From Monoplex corrugatus (lineage: Eukaryota > Mollusca > Gastropoda > Littorinimorpha > Ranellidae), in contig CM060311.1 of NCBI GenBank assembly GCA_030674185.1, positions 97,207,013-97,271,012 of the forward strand: a stretch of DNA of 64,000 bases, given 5' to 3'. Made by a program: the position numbers and the translations under genes. How positions within the stretch are numbered: position 1 is the stretch's first letter; each line of letters begins with the position of its first letter. The notes below the pieces were generated by a model that did no database searches, was not told the origin of the DNA, and saw only the letters and a list, made by a program, of their open reading frames with translations. Below are positions 35,070 to 48,076 of this stretch, one piece after another.

Positions 35070-37500
35070 CCCAACTTAAATCTGCCTCAGGCATGGAATT
35101 GGTAGAGGAAACAAACTGTGATTAACAGGAGGTACCTTAACTTAAATCTACATCAGGCATGGAATTGGTAGAGGAAACAAAGTGTGGTTAACAGGAGGTA
35201 CCTTAACTTAAATCTACGTCAGGCATGGAATTGGTAGAGGAAACAAAGTGTGGTTAACAGGAGGTACCTTAACTTAAATCTATGTCAGGCATGGAATTGG
35301 TAGAGGAAACAAAGTGTGGTTAACAGGAGGTACCTTAACTTAAATCTACGTCAGGCATGGAATTGGTAGAGGAAACAAACTGTGGTTAACAGGAGGTACC
35401 TTAACTTAAATCTGTCAGGCATGGAATTGGTAGAGGAAACAAACTGTGGTTAACAGGAGGTACCTTAACTTAAATCTACATCAGGCATGGAATTGGTAGA
35501 GGAAACAAACTGTGGTTAACAGGAGGTACCTTAACTTAAATCTACGTCAGGCATGGAATTGGTAGAGGAAACAAAGTGAGGTTAACAGGAGGTACCTTAA
35601 CTTAAATCTACATCAGGCATGGAATTGGTAGTGGAAACAAACTGTGGTTAACAGGAGATACCTTAACTTAAATCTACGTCAGGCATGGAATTGGTAGAGG
35701 AAACAAACTGTGGTTAACAGGAGGTACCTTAACTTAAATCTACGTCAGGCATGGAATTGGTAGAGGAAACAAACTGTGGTTAACAGGAGATACCTTAACT
35801 TAAATCTACGTCAGGCATGGAATTGGTAGAGGAAACAAAGTGAGGTTAACAGGAGGTACCTTAACTTAAATCTACATCAGGCATGGAATTGGTAGAGGAA
35901 ACAAAGTGTGGTTAACAGGAGGTACCTTAACTTAAATCTACATCAGGCATGGAATTGGTAGAGGAAACAAAGTGTGGTTAACAGGAGGTACCTTAACTTA
36001 AATCTATGTCAGGCATGGAATTGGTAGAGGAAACAAACTGTGGTTAACAGGAGATACCTTAACTTAAATCTATGTCAGGCATGGAATTGGTAGAGGAAAC
36101 AAACTGTGGTTAACAGGAGATACCTTAACTTAAATCTATGTCAGGCATGGAATTGGTAGAGGAAACAAACTGTGGTTAACAGGAGATACCTTAACTTAAA
36201 TCTATGTCAGGCATGGAATTGGTAGAGGAAACAAACTGTGGTTAACAGGAGGTACCTTAACTTAAATCTATGTCAGGCATGGAATTGGTAGAGGAAACAA
36301 AGTGAGGTTAACAGGAGGTACCTTAACTTAAATCTACATCAGGCATGGAATTGGTAGAGGAAACAAAGTGTGGTTAACAGGAGGTACCTTAACTTAAATC
36401 TACATCAGGCATGGAATTGGTAGAGGAAACAAACTGTGGTTAACAGGAGGTACCTTAACTTAAATCTACATCAGGCATGGAATTGGTAGAGGAAACAAAC
36501 TGTGGTTAACAGGAGATACCTTAACTTAAATCTACATCAGGCATGGAATTGGTAGAGGAAACAAACTGTGGTTAACAGGAGGTACCTTAACTTAAATCTA
36601 CATCAGGCATGGAATTGGTAGAGGAAACAAAGTGTGGTTAACAGGAGGTACCTTAACTTAAATCTACTTCAGGCATGGAATTGGTAGAGGAAACAAAGTG
36701 TGGTTAACAGGAGATACCTTAACTTAAATCTATGTCAGGCATGGAATTGGTAGAGGAAACAAACTGTGGTTAACAGGAGGTACCTTAACTTAAATCTACA
36801 TCAGGCATGGAATTGGTAGAGGAAACAAACTGTGGTTAACAGGAGGTACCTTAACTTAAATCTACATCAGGCATGGAATTGGTAGTGGAAACAAACTGTG
36901 GTTAACAGGAGGTACCTTAACTTAAATCTACATCAGGCATGGAATTGGTAGAGGAAACAAACTGTGGTTAACAGGAGGTACCTTAACTTAAATCTACATC
37001 AGGCATGGAATTGGTAGTGGAAACAAACTGTGGTTAACAGGAGGTACCTTAACTTAAATCTACATCAGGCATGGAATTGGTAGAGGAAACAAACTGGTTA
37101 ACAGGAGGTACCTTAACTTAAATCTACATCAGGCATGGAATTGGTAGAGGAAACAAACTGTGGTTAACAGGAGGTACCTTAACTTAAATCTACGTCAGGC
37201 ATGGAATTGGTAGAGGAAACAAACTGTGGTTAACAGGAGGTACCTTAACTTAAATCTACGTCAGGCATGGAATTGGTAGAGGAAACAAAGTGAGGTTAAC
37301 AGGAGGTACCTTAACTTAAATCTACGTCAGGCATGGAATTGGTAGAGGAAACAAAGGGAGGTTAACAGGAGGTACCTTAACTTAAATCTACGTCAGGCAT
37401 GGAATTGGTAGAGGAAACAAACTATGGTTAACAGGAGGTACCTTAACTTAAATCTACGTCAGGCATGGAATTGGTAGAGGAAACAAAGTGAGGTTAACAG
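35070..37500. repeat. 66-bp minisatellite array
   Basis: The unit is AGGAGGTACCTTAACTTAAA + TCTACATCAGGCATGGAATT + GGTAGAGGAAACAAACTGTG + GTTAAC, about 37 copies and very homogeneous. Diagnostic sites are TACATC/TACGTC/TATGTC, ACTGTGG/AGTGTGG/AGTGAGG and AGGAGG/AGGAGA. Combinations of these recur, suggesting blocks of several units were duplicated together. Confidence 0.95.
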
Positions 37501-38432
37501 GCAGGAGAATAGGACATAAAGGGTCACAGACTCTTGAGGCAGTTTTCACAGTGCTCTGATGAGATCATGATAATGGGGATGATGATCATGATGCTGTGGA
37601 GGTCCAGCAGGGATTGAGATGGCACGCTACGGCAGTACTGTACATTCAGTTTCATTGTTTCCTGGTGTCACCCAGGCTCAAGAGATACAGACACCTGCCG
37701 TTTTGGTCAGGGAATCTCAGCAGTGTTCATTTTGGTCAAGGAATTTCAGCAGTGTTCACAATGAGGCATCTGTAAAGTGGATGAGACTTACCTGCATGGG
37801 TCCACTCTTTTTAATGAGGCCATAATTTGCTCAGCTGTGTGTAGGAGCTGGTTGTGGCCAAAAAATCCCGCAGTGGTTTTTGTAGGGTGGTGGGGGCTGG
37901 AACCCACAGTCTCCCAGTCAGCAGTCCGTTGCACTGTCCACTTCACCGTGTTGAGTGATAGAAAGTGTTATATTTGTGGGATGCCTACACTGTCCACTTC
38001 ACCGTGTTGAGTGATAGAAAGTGTTATTTTTGTGGGATGCCCTACTCCCCTCCTGTCTTCCCCCTCCCAGTTTGCCTGTGCTTTATGTCCTGGAGATCTG
38101 GTTGTTGTTGGTGATTGCTTTGGTGACTGATGGGAGTGCACGCCCTGGTTTGATTTTTGAATCAAGATTTGGCGTCATAAATACATCAACATCATCATCA
38201 CGATTATTATTTTTATTAGTATTATTATTGTTACCACTACTATTATAGTTATCCACACCCTCCCTCTTTCCCACTGTCGCCATCCACTTGCCTGCCTGCC
38301 TTTGTTGTCTGTGTCTTGCATACATTGTGTTTTCTCTGTCTTTGTTTGTTGTGGATGTGTCTGTGCTGTTGTGTTTCTGACTTCTTGTGTCTGTACGTGT
38401 GAGTGTGTTTATGTGCATGGTAAGTACATGGT
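37501..38432. other. Intron sequence
   Basis: About 930 bases with a short local duplication (ACTGTCCACTTCACCGTGTT twice, near 37931 and 37990) and an ATC/ATT-rich microsatellite at 38187-38240. No exon was recognised. Confidence 0.5.
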
Positions 38433-38463
38433 TGTGTGTGTGTGTGTGTGTGTGTGTTGTGTG

Positions 38464-38516
<53 letters not shown>

Positions 38517-38534
38517 TGTGTGTGTGTGTGTGTA

Positions 38535-38566
<32 letters not shown>
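38433..38566. repeat. (GT)n microsatellite
   Basis: GT repeat with TTGTGTTG and TATG interruptions. Confidence 0.93.
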
Positions 38567-38567
<1 letters not shown>

Positions 38568-38710
38568 GCATAGACTGGGAAGAAGGTTTGTATGTGTCCG
38601 TGCAAACATGACCTAGGTGTTGTGTCTGTGGCCAGATGACCCAACAGCACTCCTCACAACACTCCTCCAGTGTGAGTTGTGTGATTTGGTGCCTGTCACC
38701 ATAGTAGGCT

Positions 38711-38810
38711 CTCACCCTTTTGACTCCCTCACCCTGTCCACCAGCTTCCACCAGCCTCCTGCAGAAAACTGGTGGAAACTGGTAGATAGGATGAGGGAGT
38801 CAAAGGTTAA
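38711..38810. repeat. Palindromic repeat, central part only
   Basis: CTCACCCTTTTGACTCCCTC to GGGAGTCAAAGGTTAA: the inner palindrome of the TTAA family without the outer arms. It carries a small internal duplication (CCACCAGCTTCCACCAGC). Confidence 0.75.
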
Positions 38811-39901
38811 TTTTTTCAGTATCAGTTGGTCTTTCGCTGCTCAGTCATTGCTTGTGATTTGTATTGTCAGCCTGTTCTGTGTATGCTTCGCTCGAAGCAT
38901 TTTGGAGGCAGTCAGCTTAGACAATGGATGTACTTAATGCTTTGTCATAAAAATTAGTTTCTAGAACACTTCAGATTGATTCGCTCATTTTTGTTTTAAA
39001 ATGGTGTAAAGCAAGCTTACATTCTTTCTTTCTTTTTTTTTTTTTTTTTAGAAAAGTATAAAACAAAATCTAGAGACATACATGAACCAAGAGACAAATA
39101 AATAAATGATTAAATAAATAAATAAATCGATCAGTCAATTAATAAATCAGTTGAAAAGTGTGTGCATATGGTAAGTATGATAAACAGATATGTAGATAAG
39201 TAAGTGAAAAGCCTGTACACATGGTAGGTATGATAAGTCTAACATTCAAGTTGACATGGATAACATGTGGGATATGTTTAAATGAGGGCTTGAGTAAAAA
39301 GTTCTAAACAGATGACAGTTGTTACATCAAAGAACGATTTCATCATAGTACCTTGTACTCTTATGTGACAGGACTCTCAGAAGATGTGGACAGAATTTTA
39401 GTGTGATGTAGGTAGTGCCAGTTTGAACTACTGAATATGAGGATTTGTGATTTGCTGTTGGTGTTGTTTGGGAAAGAAAGAGAGAAACTTTGTTGGATCT
39501 GTGAGCTTCGGGGAGTGCTTTTATAAGTATCCCTTCACTTTTCCTGACACAGTATTTAAAAGATAAAGAATTTTGACTGTAATGTGTTTTGTAATTTTCG
39601 TAATATGTCTACTTAAAAGAAAAAGAAAAATTAATCCCCACGATATTAAGCTTTTTAAAATGTTTATTATATGCTTCAAAGTGACTGTATTTTATATAGA
39701 TACAAGGAATGATAGTTTTATATTAGCAGTAATTGCAGCCACGCTGTCCCATTGTTTATTTAGATTTGAAGTTTTTTGTTTTGTTTTGTTTATTGTTTTA
39801 GTTTCAGAATGTAAGTAAAGGTACTGATATCCTTCATGCCCTGTAAGTTATGGGTAATCAGATTCAGTTTCCTTTCTTATTTTATTCACATTATTCTTTC
39901 A
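38811..39901. other. AT-rich intron with one possible 9-nt microexon
   Basis: No repeat array or conserved frame. A poly(T) run lies at 39032-39050 and an AAATAAAT microsatellite near 39098-39126. At 39802-39810 the nine bases TTTCAGAAT lie between a good acceptor (TATTGTTTTAG) and a perfect donor (GTAAGT), in phase 0; this is too short to judge. Confidence 0.4.
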
Positions 39902-40313
39902 TTAACCTGTTGACTCCTGCACCCTTCCACCAACAGCAAAGCTTAACCCTTTTATTGTCTCACAATATCCACAATGCATCCTGCAGGAAGCTAGTGGATA
40001 GGGTGAAGGAGTCAAAGGGTCAAGTTTTTGCTTTGCTAGCATGGTTGACCCATGGAGATACTAGATGGACTTGCAGAGTGGCTGAAGACAAGGAGGGTGG
40101 AAGAGATGCTTAAGGCAACAAGAGATAGAGACAGATGGAAGTCCATAATCGCAAGCGCCATGCGGCAAGGCACCTGATGATGATGATGATGAGCATGGTT
40201 GACAATGCAGCATGCTAGTGGACAGGGTGCTGGAGTCAAAGGGTTAAGTTTTAGCTTTGCTAGCATGGTTGACAGTGCTGGATGCTAGTGGACAGGGTGC
40301 TGGAGTCAAAGGG
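39902..40313. repeat. Palindromic TTAA-ended repeat interrupted by a LINE tail
   Basis: Left arm TTAACCTGTTGACTCCTGCA, centre GCATCCTGCAGGAAGCTAGT, then the right arm, split at AGCATGGTTGAC by a LINE 3' fragment (40050-40192). After it the arm resumes with the same AGCATGGTTGAC and ends GGAGTCAAAGGGTTAAG. A second copy of the right end (TAGCATGGTTGACAGTGCTG) follows to 40313. Confidence 0.88.
40050..40192 (+). mobile_element. RTE-like LINE tail nested in the palindromic repeat
   Basis: It carries GGAAGTCCATAATCGCAAGC and GCCATGCGGCAAGGCACC, then five TGA repeats. It is flanked by the 12-bp direct duplication AGCATGGTTGAC (40038-40049 and 40192-40203), a textbook target-site duplication. It shows that the palindromic repeat was inserted first. 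Confidence 0.9.
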
Positions 40314-40840
40314 TTGAATGATATCTTGATGCTGTTTGATTGATAAGTGTTAAGCTTTAGTTTCTGTTCTTACCATGTTCATAGTGTCTATGATATATTA
40401 TTAAACAAAATGTTCCTCTTCATATACCTATTTTCGTACATTTATTAAATTGATTTAGTGAAAGGATATTTCAGTGTTGGAGTATCATTGTGTTTTGATG
40501 GATAAAGTACATTAGACAGTGTCATTCAGTAATGGCAGAATGAAAAAAACAACTTGTCTTTGCTCTTGTTTTTCTGGCAAGCTAAAGATTTTGCTTGTTC
40601 TTGGTCGAGTGAATTTTGAGTAGCTAGAAATCATAAGAAAAAAGGAGCAGTATTTACAAGAAAATGTTGCGCTAGTAGTACCTGGTTTTTTTTCCTTTCC
40701 ATTGAATATTTTGTCTTTAGTGTAGATGTAGAACTTTCTCCATGAAGTGACAAGATCAGTTAGAGAAGACTTGCAGTTTTCTCCCTTAGGAAACACGGTT
40801 TGACACTTAGATATGGTTTTCACACTAAAAAGACATATGA
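40314..40840. other. Intron sequence
   Basis: About 530 bases, AT-rich. It shades into diverged units of the 42-bp repeat (AGTTTTCWCMCTGAAAAGACA). Confidence 0.5.
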
Positions 40841-42720
40841 TAAGAGAGTTTTCTCCCTGAAAAGACACATGTAGTGAGATAGACATAGTTTTCACACTGA
40901 AAAGACACATGTAATGAGGTAGATAGTTTTCTTCCTGAAAAGAAACATGTAGTGAGATAGATATAGTTTTCACACTGAAAAGACACGTAACACCGAAAAG
41001 ACATGCATGATTTGATGATAAGAACTGAAAAGACTTGTATGATAAGAAAGACAGTTTTCTCCCTGAAAAGACACATAAAATAATTCTCCAGGATATGTAA
41101 TGCAATAGACATGGTTTTCTCTGTGGAGAAACATATGTAATAGAAGTATTAGATTTCCCCCTGAATAGACACATGGTGAGATAAACTTGTACATGTGTAC
41201 ACGGAAGAGGCACTTTTGTGAGATAGAATGTAGTTTTCCCCATGAAAAGATGTGTACTCAGGTAGATTTATCATTTCTTCAAGTAAAAAAAAAAAATAGT
41301 GTAATAAGATAAACATATAATTTTTTCTCCCTGAAAAGACATGTAATGAGATAAACTGATAGTTTTATCCAGGAGATAATTTCCACCCTGGACAGACAAA
41401 TGTAGTAAGGTGGACTTATAATTTTCTGTGTGAAACAGCATGTAGTGAAACAGACTTATTATTTTTCTCTCTGAAAAGTACATGTGGAGTAGGAGATTGA
41501 CATACATTTTTTTCCCCTGAAAAGACATGTGTAGTGAGGTAGATTTGTAGTTTTTTCCTGGAAAAGATATGCTTAGTGAAAAAGGCTTATAGTTTTCTCC
41601 CTGAAAACACATACGTAGTGAGATAGACTTGTAGTTTTCTCCTGAAAACACATATGTAGTGAGACAGACTTATAGTTTTCTGCCTGAAAACACATACGTA
41701 GTGAGATAGACTTGTAGTTTTCTGCCTGAAAACACATACGTAGTGAGACAGACTTATAGTTTTCTGCCTGAAAACACATACGTAGTGAGACAGACTTATA
41801 GTTTTCTGCCTGAAAACACATACGTAGTGAGATAGACTTGTAGTTTTCTGCCTGAAAACACATACGTAGTGAGACAGACTTATAGTTTTCTGCCTGAAAA
41901 CACATACGTAGTGAGACAGACTTATAGTTTTCTGCCTGAAAACACATACGTAGTGAGACAGACTTATAGTTTTCTCCCTGAAAACACATACGTAGTGAGA
42001 TAGACTTGTAGTTTTCTCCCTGAAAACACATATGTAGTGAGACAGACTTATAGTTTTCTGCCTGAAAACACATACGTAGTGAGATAGACTTGTAGTTTTC
42101 TGCCTGAAAACACATACGTAGTGAGACAGACTTATAGTTTTCTCCCTGAAAACACATACGTAGTGAGATAGACTTATAGTTTTCTGCCTGAAAACACATA
42201 CGTAGTGAGACAGACTTATAGTTTTCTGCCTGAAAACACATACGTAGTGAGATAGACTTATAGTTTTCTCCCTGAAAACACATACGTAGTGAGACAGACT
42301 TGTAGTTTTCTCCCTGAAAACACATACGTAGTGAGACAGACTTATAGTTTTCTGCCTGAAAACACATATGTAGTGAGACAGACTTATAGTTTTCTGCCTG
42401 AAAACACATACGTAGTGAGACAGACTTATAGTTTTCTCCCTGAAAACACATACATAGTGAGACAGACTTATAGTTTTCTCCCTGAAAACACATACGTAGT
42501 GAGACAGACTTATAGTTTTCTTCCTGAAAACACATACGTAGTGAGACAGACTTATAGTTTTCTGCCTGAAAACACATACGTAGTGAGACAGACTTGTAGT
42601 TTTCTCCCTGAAAACACATACGTAGTGAGACAGACTTGTAGTTTTCTGCCTGAAAAGGCAGATATAGTGAGATAAAGTGTTCTTCCTGAAAAGACATGTT
42701 TAGTGAGATAGACTGATAGT
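40841..42720. repeat. 42-bp minisatellite array with diverged left flank
   Basis: The core at 41580-42660 repeats CAGACTTATAGTTTTCTGCC + TGAAAACACATACGTAGTGA + GA. Sub-variants are CTCCCTG or CTGCCTG, TTATAG or TTGTAG, and GACAGA or GATAGA. Leftward (40841-41580) units diverge to AGTTTTCTCCCTGAAAAGAC types with variable spacing, so the array grew outward from older units. Because 42 is a multiple of 3, it is open on both strands for hundreds of codons. No splice or start logic supports expression. Confidence 0.95.
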
Positions 42721-42963
42721 TGTCTTTCAAGAGGCACATTCCAGCTGGGCAAAAGATATTGGTTTTGTAGTTGTTTGTCAGCAGACTGACAGTAATTTGA
42801 TGAGTCAGAAACAATATTTATTTTATTTGTCTCATTTGTTGCATTGTCAGAAAAACTGAGTTGTTGTTTTGTTGTTGTTTTTGTTGTTGTTTTTGTTGTT
42901 GTTTTTGTTTTGGTCAGACAAAACAATTCATGGAGAGGTCTCTCTCTTTTTCTCTTAGTTTGT

Positions 42964-43142
<179 letters not shown>

Positions 43143-43516
43143 AGTATAATGTATGCATATTGTGTGTGCATGTGTTTGTGTGTGTTTAAAAGAGAAGTAG
43201 AGCACATACACATTCTGTTCATGTTCTTTGATGTATATAAGCAATATGTCAGTCTTCAGTTAAGACTTTATATATGTAAACTGGATGTTTGACCCTCTGA
43301 ACTGGTCATTCAGTGGAAGTGAATTATGTAGGATGCTAGTGCTGGTTGCTGAATTATAAAGAACGTGGTTGATCAAGGATTTTGCTTTTCATTTTGCCGT
43401 AGTTGTCCAGATGAAAGATGTTTTGTTTGATAATGTAGCATAGATTGAGAATGGCATGTTGTACTTGACAGTGAAGCAGTGGTTAGGTTATATAGATTGA
43501 GAATGGTACATTTTAT
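43143..43516. other. Intron sequence
   Basis: About 370 bases with a small duplication (ATAGATTGAGAATGG twice, near 43440 and 43493). Nothing coding was seen. Confidence 0.5.
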
Positions 43517-43709
43517 TTAACCCTTTAACTCCTGCACCCTATCCACCAGCATCCAGCATTATCAACCATGCTAACAAAACATACATAACCCTTTTGACCC
43601 CCTCACCCCTATCCACCACCGTCCTGCAGGAAGCTGGTGGATAGGGTGATGGAGTCAAAGGATTAAGTTTTTGCTGGTGATGGATAGGGTGTGAGAGTCG
43701 AAGGGTTAA
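43517..43709. repeat. Palindromic TTAA-ended repeat, full copy
   Basis: TTAACCCTTTAACTCCTGCA to GAGTCGAAGGGTTAA, with the centre CCTGCAGGAAGCTGGTGGAT. It lies only 58 bases upstream of a CEP164 microexon. Confidence 0.87.
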
Positions 43710-43767
43710 CAGGAGAAGAATGATTGAGAATGTGTTGTGTCAGCATGGTGTGTTGCTTTCTTGCTAG

Positions 43768-43791
43768 GTGAACCTTGCGAACATGTCCCAG
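43768..43791 (+). CDS. CEP164: CEP164 microexon, 24 nt
   Basis: Acceptor TGCTTTCTTGCTAG and donor CAG|GTAAAT enclose exactly 24 bases in phase 0, VNLANMSQ. It lies between phase-0 exons, so it can be included or skipped without a frame change. Eight residues are too few for homology; support is splice-site quality, phase and the matching microexon 185 bases downstream. Confidence 0.6.
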
Positions 43792-43976
43792 GTAAATTGA
43801 TGTTTTACAAGTGATGTTCTTGTGGTAGACAGGGGCAAGAGGGAGAAGGAACTGTGGCCCTTCAAATTACACAGAATGTGTAGTAGTCATTTGCTTTTTT
43901 TTCATTTTTACAAAGTAAATGGCTGTTTGTTCTGTTAGTTAAATGTACTAGTAAATTGGTTTTATTTGGTTTTCAG

Positions 43977-44000
43977 TATGACTCACAGAAATCTCTCCAT
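43977..44000 (+). CDS. CEP164: CEP164 microexon, 24 nt
   Basis: Acceptor TTTTATTTGGTTTTCAG and the perfect donor CAT|GTAAGT enclose 24 bases, YDSQKSLH, phase 0-0. It is the second of a pair with the microexon at 43768. Ser and Tyr near basic residues suit a disordered linker between the DFG block and the coiled coil. Confidence 0.65.
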
Positions 44001-44586
44001 GTAAGTCTGTTGGTTAATGTTCATCCACGTGATTGGTCTGATCTGCTTAACTCATCAGTGACAAAATGTGAACCATACACACCGTGAACAGATGAAATAA
44101 CAAAACAAATCATGTTTAGTTTTGTTTGTTTTGAAGTCTGATTTTGTGACTGATTTTGTTACTCATTCACTTTAACTTTGATAATTGATAACCTTTAACC
44201 CGGACAGCAGAACAGTGCTGTCCCAAATGAGAGCCAAACTGTAGCTTACAAAGTTGTAGTGAATGGGTTTATCTCACTGAGATTTGTCTGCTAAAAAGTA
44301 AGTTGCGGTCGTGATTTTCATCAAAAGGGCATGAAATATTTTGATTTTCAGAAAAAAAAAAAAAAAAACAGAGAGAGGGGGGGAGAGAGAGCTGTTCAGA
44401 CTGTTTGTAGGAAAAGAACTCACACATGTACGATAAGATTGACTGAAAGTAAAAGCATGTTTTATCAGCAGTGAATTTAAAAAGGAGGACATGACATAAT
44501 ATTAGTAAAATGTGTTCATGAATAACAGTAACTGATGCAATATTATTTTTTAGATGAATCCAGAATCTGTAACTGAGTACTGACAA
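44001..44586. other. Intron sequence
   Basis: AT-rich intron with a purine run (44350-44391). Nothing coding was seen. Confidence 0.5.
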
Positions 44587-45772
44587 ATCTTGTATGCAAA
44601 ACTCAGTACAGGTGTACTATTGAAGAAGGGACCAGACAAATCTTTGACATGACTGCAAGCAATACTCAGTACAGGTGCACTATTGAACAAGAGACCAGAC
44701 AAATCTTTGATGTGACTGCAAGCAAAATTCAGTACAGGTGCACTATTGAACAAGAGACCAGACAAATCTTTGACATGACTGCAAGCAAAACTCAGTACAG
44801 GTGCACTATTGAACAAGGTACCAGACAAATCATTGACATGATTGCAAGCAAAAATCAGTACAGGTGCACTGTTGAACAAAGGACCCGAAAAATTTTTGAC
44901 ATGACTGCAAGCAAAACTCAGTACAGGTGCACTATTGAAGAAGGGACCAGACAATTCTTTGACATGACTGCAAGCAAACCTTAGTACAGATGCACTATTG
45001 AACAAGGGTCCGGAGAAATCTTTAACAAGACCACAAGCAAAACTCAGTACAGGTGCACTATTGAAGAAGGGACCAGGCAAATCTTTGACACGACTGCAAG
45101 CAGAACTCAGTACAGATGCACTAATGAACAAGGGACCAGACAAATCTTTGACATGACTGCAAGGAAACCTCAGTACAGGTGCACTATTGAACAAGGGACT
45201 GGACAAATCTTTGACAAGACTGCAAACAAACCTCAGTACAGGTGCACTATTGAACAAGGGACTGGACAAATCTTTGACATGACTGCAAGGAAACCTCAGT
45301 ACAGGTGCACTATTGAACAAGGAACTGGACAAATCTTTGACATGACTGCAAACAAACCTCAGTACAGGTGCACTATTGAACAAGGGACTGGACAAATCTT
45401 TTGACATGACTGCAAACAAACCTCAGTACAGGTGCACTATTGAACAAGGGACTGGACAAATCTTTGACATGACTGCAAGGAAACCTCAGTACAGGTGCAC
45501 TATTGAACAAGGGACTGGACAAATCTTTGACATGACTGCAAGGAAACCTCAGTACAGGTGCACTATTGAACAAGGGACCGGACAAATCTTTGACATGACT
45601 GCAAACAAACCTCAGTACAGGTGCACTATTGAACAAGGGACCGGACAAATCTTTGACATGACTGCAGGGAAACCTCAGTACAGGTGCACTATTGAACAAG
45701 GGACTGGACAAATCTTTGACATGACTGCAAGGAAACCTCAGTACAGGTGCACTATTAAACAAGGAAGGAAAA
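44587..45772. repeat. 63-bp minisatellite array
   Basis: The unit is CTCAGTACAGGTGCACTATT + GAACAAGGGACTGGACAAAT + CTTTGACATGACTGCAAGGA + AAC, about 19 copies. The left half (to about 45130) is more diverged and the right half nearly uniform. The period is a multiple of 3, so both strands stay open for up to 290 codons (plus-strand unit PQYRCTIEQGTGQIFDMTARK less one residue at a time). It is intronic, with no splice site or start logic. Confidence 0.95.
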
Positions 45773-46117
45773 CAGCTAACATGAAAACATGAACAATAAA
45801 TAGAAAGAGTTGAGTATGAGTCAGTTATTTCTGTTGGTTTATGTTATTCATTTAATTTATTTCAGTTGTTTATTTCCTATGTTCAGACACTTTTTATGTG
45901 TGTTTGCTGTATTTCACTGGACAGTTTATTGTTTGTACACATGTTGTTTCTGACTAACAGTATGAAAAATGTTGTTCGCAGGTCTTAAGTGTTGTTCTTT
46001 TTGAAAACCTCACACACACTTTTAAGTTTTGTGTTTTGCACCTTTAATGGCACATAATTAGATACTGGTTTTCTTTATAAAAGTCTTCATGTACAGCCAA
46101 GTGTTCATCTGTATATG
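45773..46117. other. Intron sequence with one weak microexon candidate
   Basis: A 21-nt candidate at 45961-45981 (acceptor TGACTAACAG, YEKCCSQ, donor GTCTTA) is in phase 0, but its donor is poor. Otherwise unremarkable. Confidence 0.35.
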
Positions 46118-46675
<558 letters not shown>

Positions 46676-46783
46676 TATTATGTAAGATTTCATAGAATCT
46701 TCCACCCCATAGACACCTTTTTTTTTCTTTTTTTTTTTCTTTTCCGTCTAAAAGCACATATGTGAACAGACGTTAAAAGAAAT

Positions 46784-46794
46784 AAACACACACA

Positions 46795-46874
<80 letters not shown>

Positions 46875-46895
46875 CACACACACGACGCACACACA

Positions 46896-46954
<59 letters not shown>

Positions 46955-47002
46955 CACATAGACACACACACACAGACACACACACACACAGACACACACA
47001 CA

Positions 47003-47038
<36 letters not shown>

Positions 47039-47082
47039 GACACACACACACAGACACACACAGACACACAGACACACACACA

Positions 47083-47125
<43 letters not shown>

Positions 47126-47174
47126 ACACACACACACAGACACATAGACACAGACACAGATACACGCAGACACA

Positions 47175-47266
<92 letters not shown>
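46784..47266. repeat. (CA)n microsatellite tract
   Basis: A second long CA tract with many CAGACA interruptions, ending in a pure CA run of about 90 bases. It is separated from the first by about 110 bases of T-rich sequence. Confidence 0.97.
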
Positions 47267-47269
<3 letters not shown>

Positions 47270-47569
47270 CATACTGTTGATGTTGTTTGTCAGTGAAAGT
47301 TATTTTTGCACAATGCTTCTGTTGTGTATACATAGTTTGGCCACGTTCACATTAGATGAACTTGAAATATCCATTTTAAGACATTAGGTTGATACTTTTT
47401 TAATATTTTTTTCTCAGGGGTGATGTTAGTTTTGTTTCTATTTTCCTCAAATAGAATCAGCTTTAATAGGATCAAGTTAGTTTAGATTTTACTCTTTTTT
47501 GTTTGTTTTTGATGTAGTTAGGAAATTTGGGATGTCTGCTTATGAGTTTGTGTTCTCACATGTGTGTGT
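47267..47569. other. Intron sequence
   Basis: About 300 T-rich bases; nothing is recognised. Confidence 0.5.
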
Positions 47570-47571
47570 AA

Positions 47572-47640
<69 letters not shown>

Positions 47641-47647
47641 ACAGAGT

Positions 47648-47709
<62 letters not shown>

Positions 47710-47719
47710 GAGAGAGATG
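47570..47719. repeat. (GT)n followed by (GA)n
   Basis: A GT run (47573-47637) is followed by an uninterrupted GA run of about 45 bases (47653-47698) and imperfect GAGAGG. Confidence 0.97.
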
Positions 47720-47795
47720 CATTACATGTATATCTGTATCAAATGTGTGAAACTGAAATTGTACAAGCGTGTAGGTTGAGTGACAACATAATAAG

Positions 47796-48076
47796 TCAGA
47801 ATGGATATGTGTAGAACTCAGCACACACTATATAATACATGGTGTTAACTGTGAGTGGCTGTAGCTGTCAGAATGGATATGTGTAGAACTCAGCAGTTAT
47901 ATAATACATGGTGTTAACTGTGAGTGGCTGTAGCAGTCAGAATGGATATGTGTAGAACTCAGCAGTTATATAATACATGGTGTTAACTGTGAGTGGCTGT
48001 AGCTGTCAGAATGGATATAGTGTAGAACTCAGCAGTTATATAATACATGGTGTTAACTGTGAGTGGCTGTAGCTGT
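47796..48076. repeat. 69-bp tandem repeat, four copies
   Basis: The unit starts GTCAGAATGGATATGTGTAG, passes CAGCAGTTATATAATACATG and ends GAGTGGCTGTAGCT. The first copy has CACACACTA in place of GTTA. Confidence 0.92.

Noticed and set aside
41573..42814. 413-codon minus-strand frame (ENYKSVSLRMCFQA repeats)
   Set aside because: Periodicity of the 42-bp array; intronic and antisense, without splice or promoter logic.
44550..45792. Frames of 289 and 138 codons on opposite strands
   Set aside because: Products of the 63-bp array; both strands open equally.
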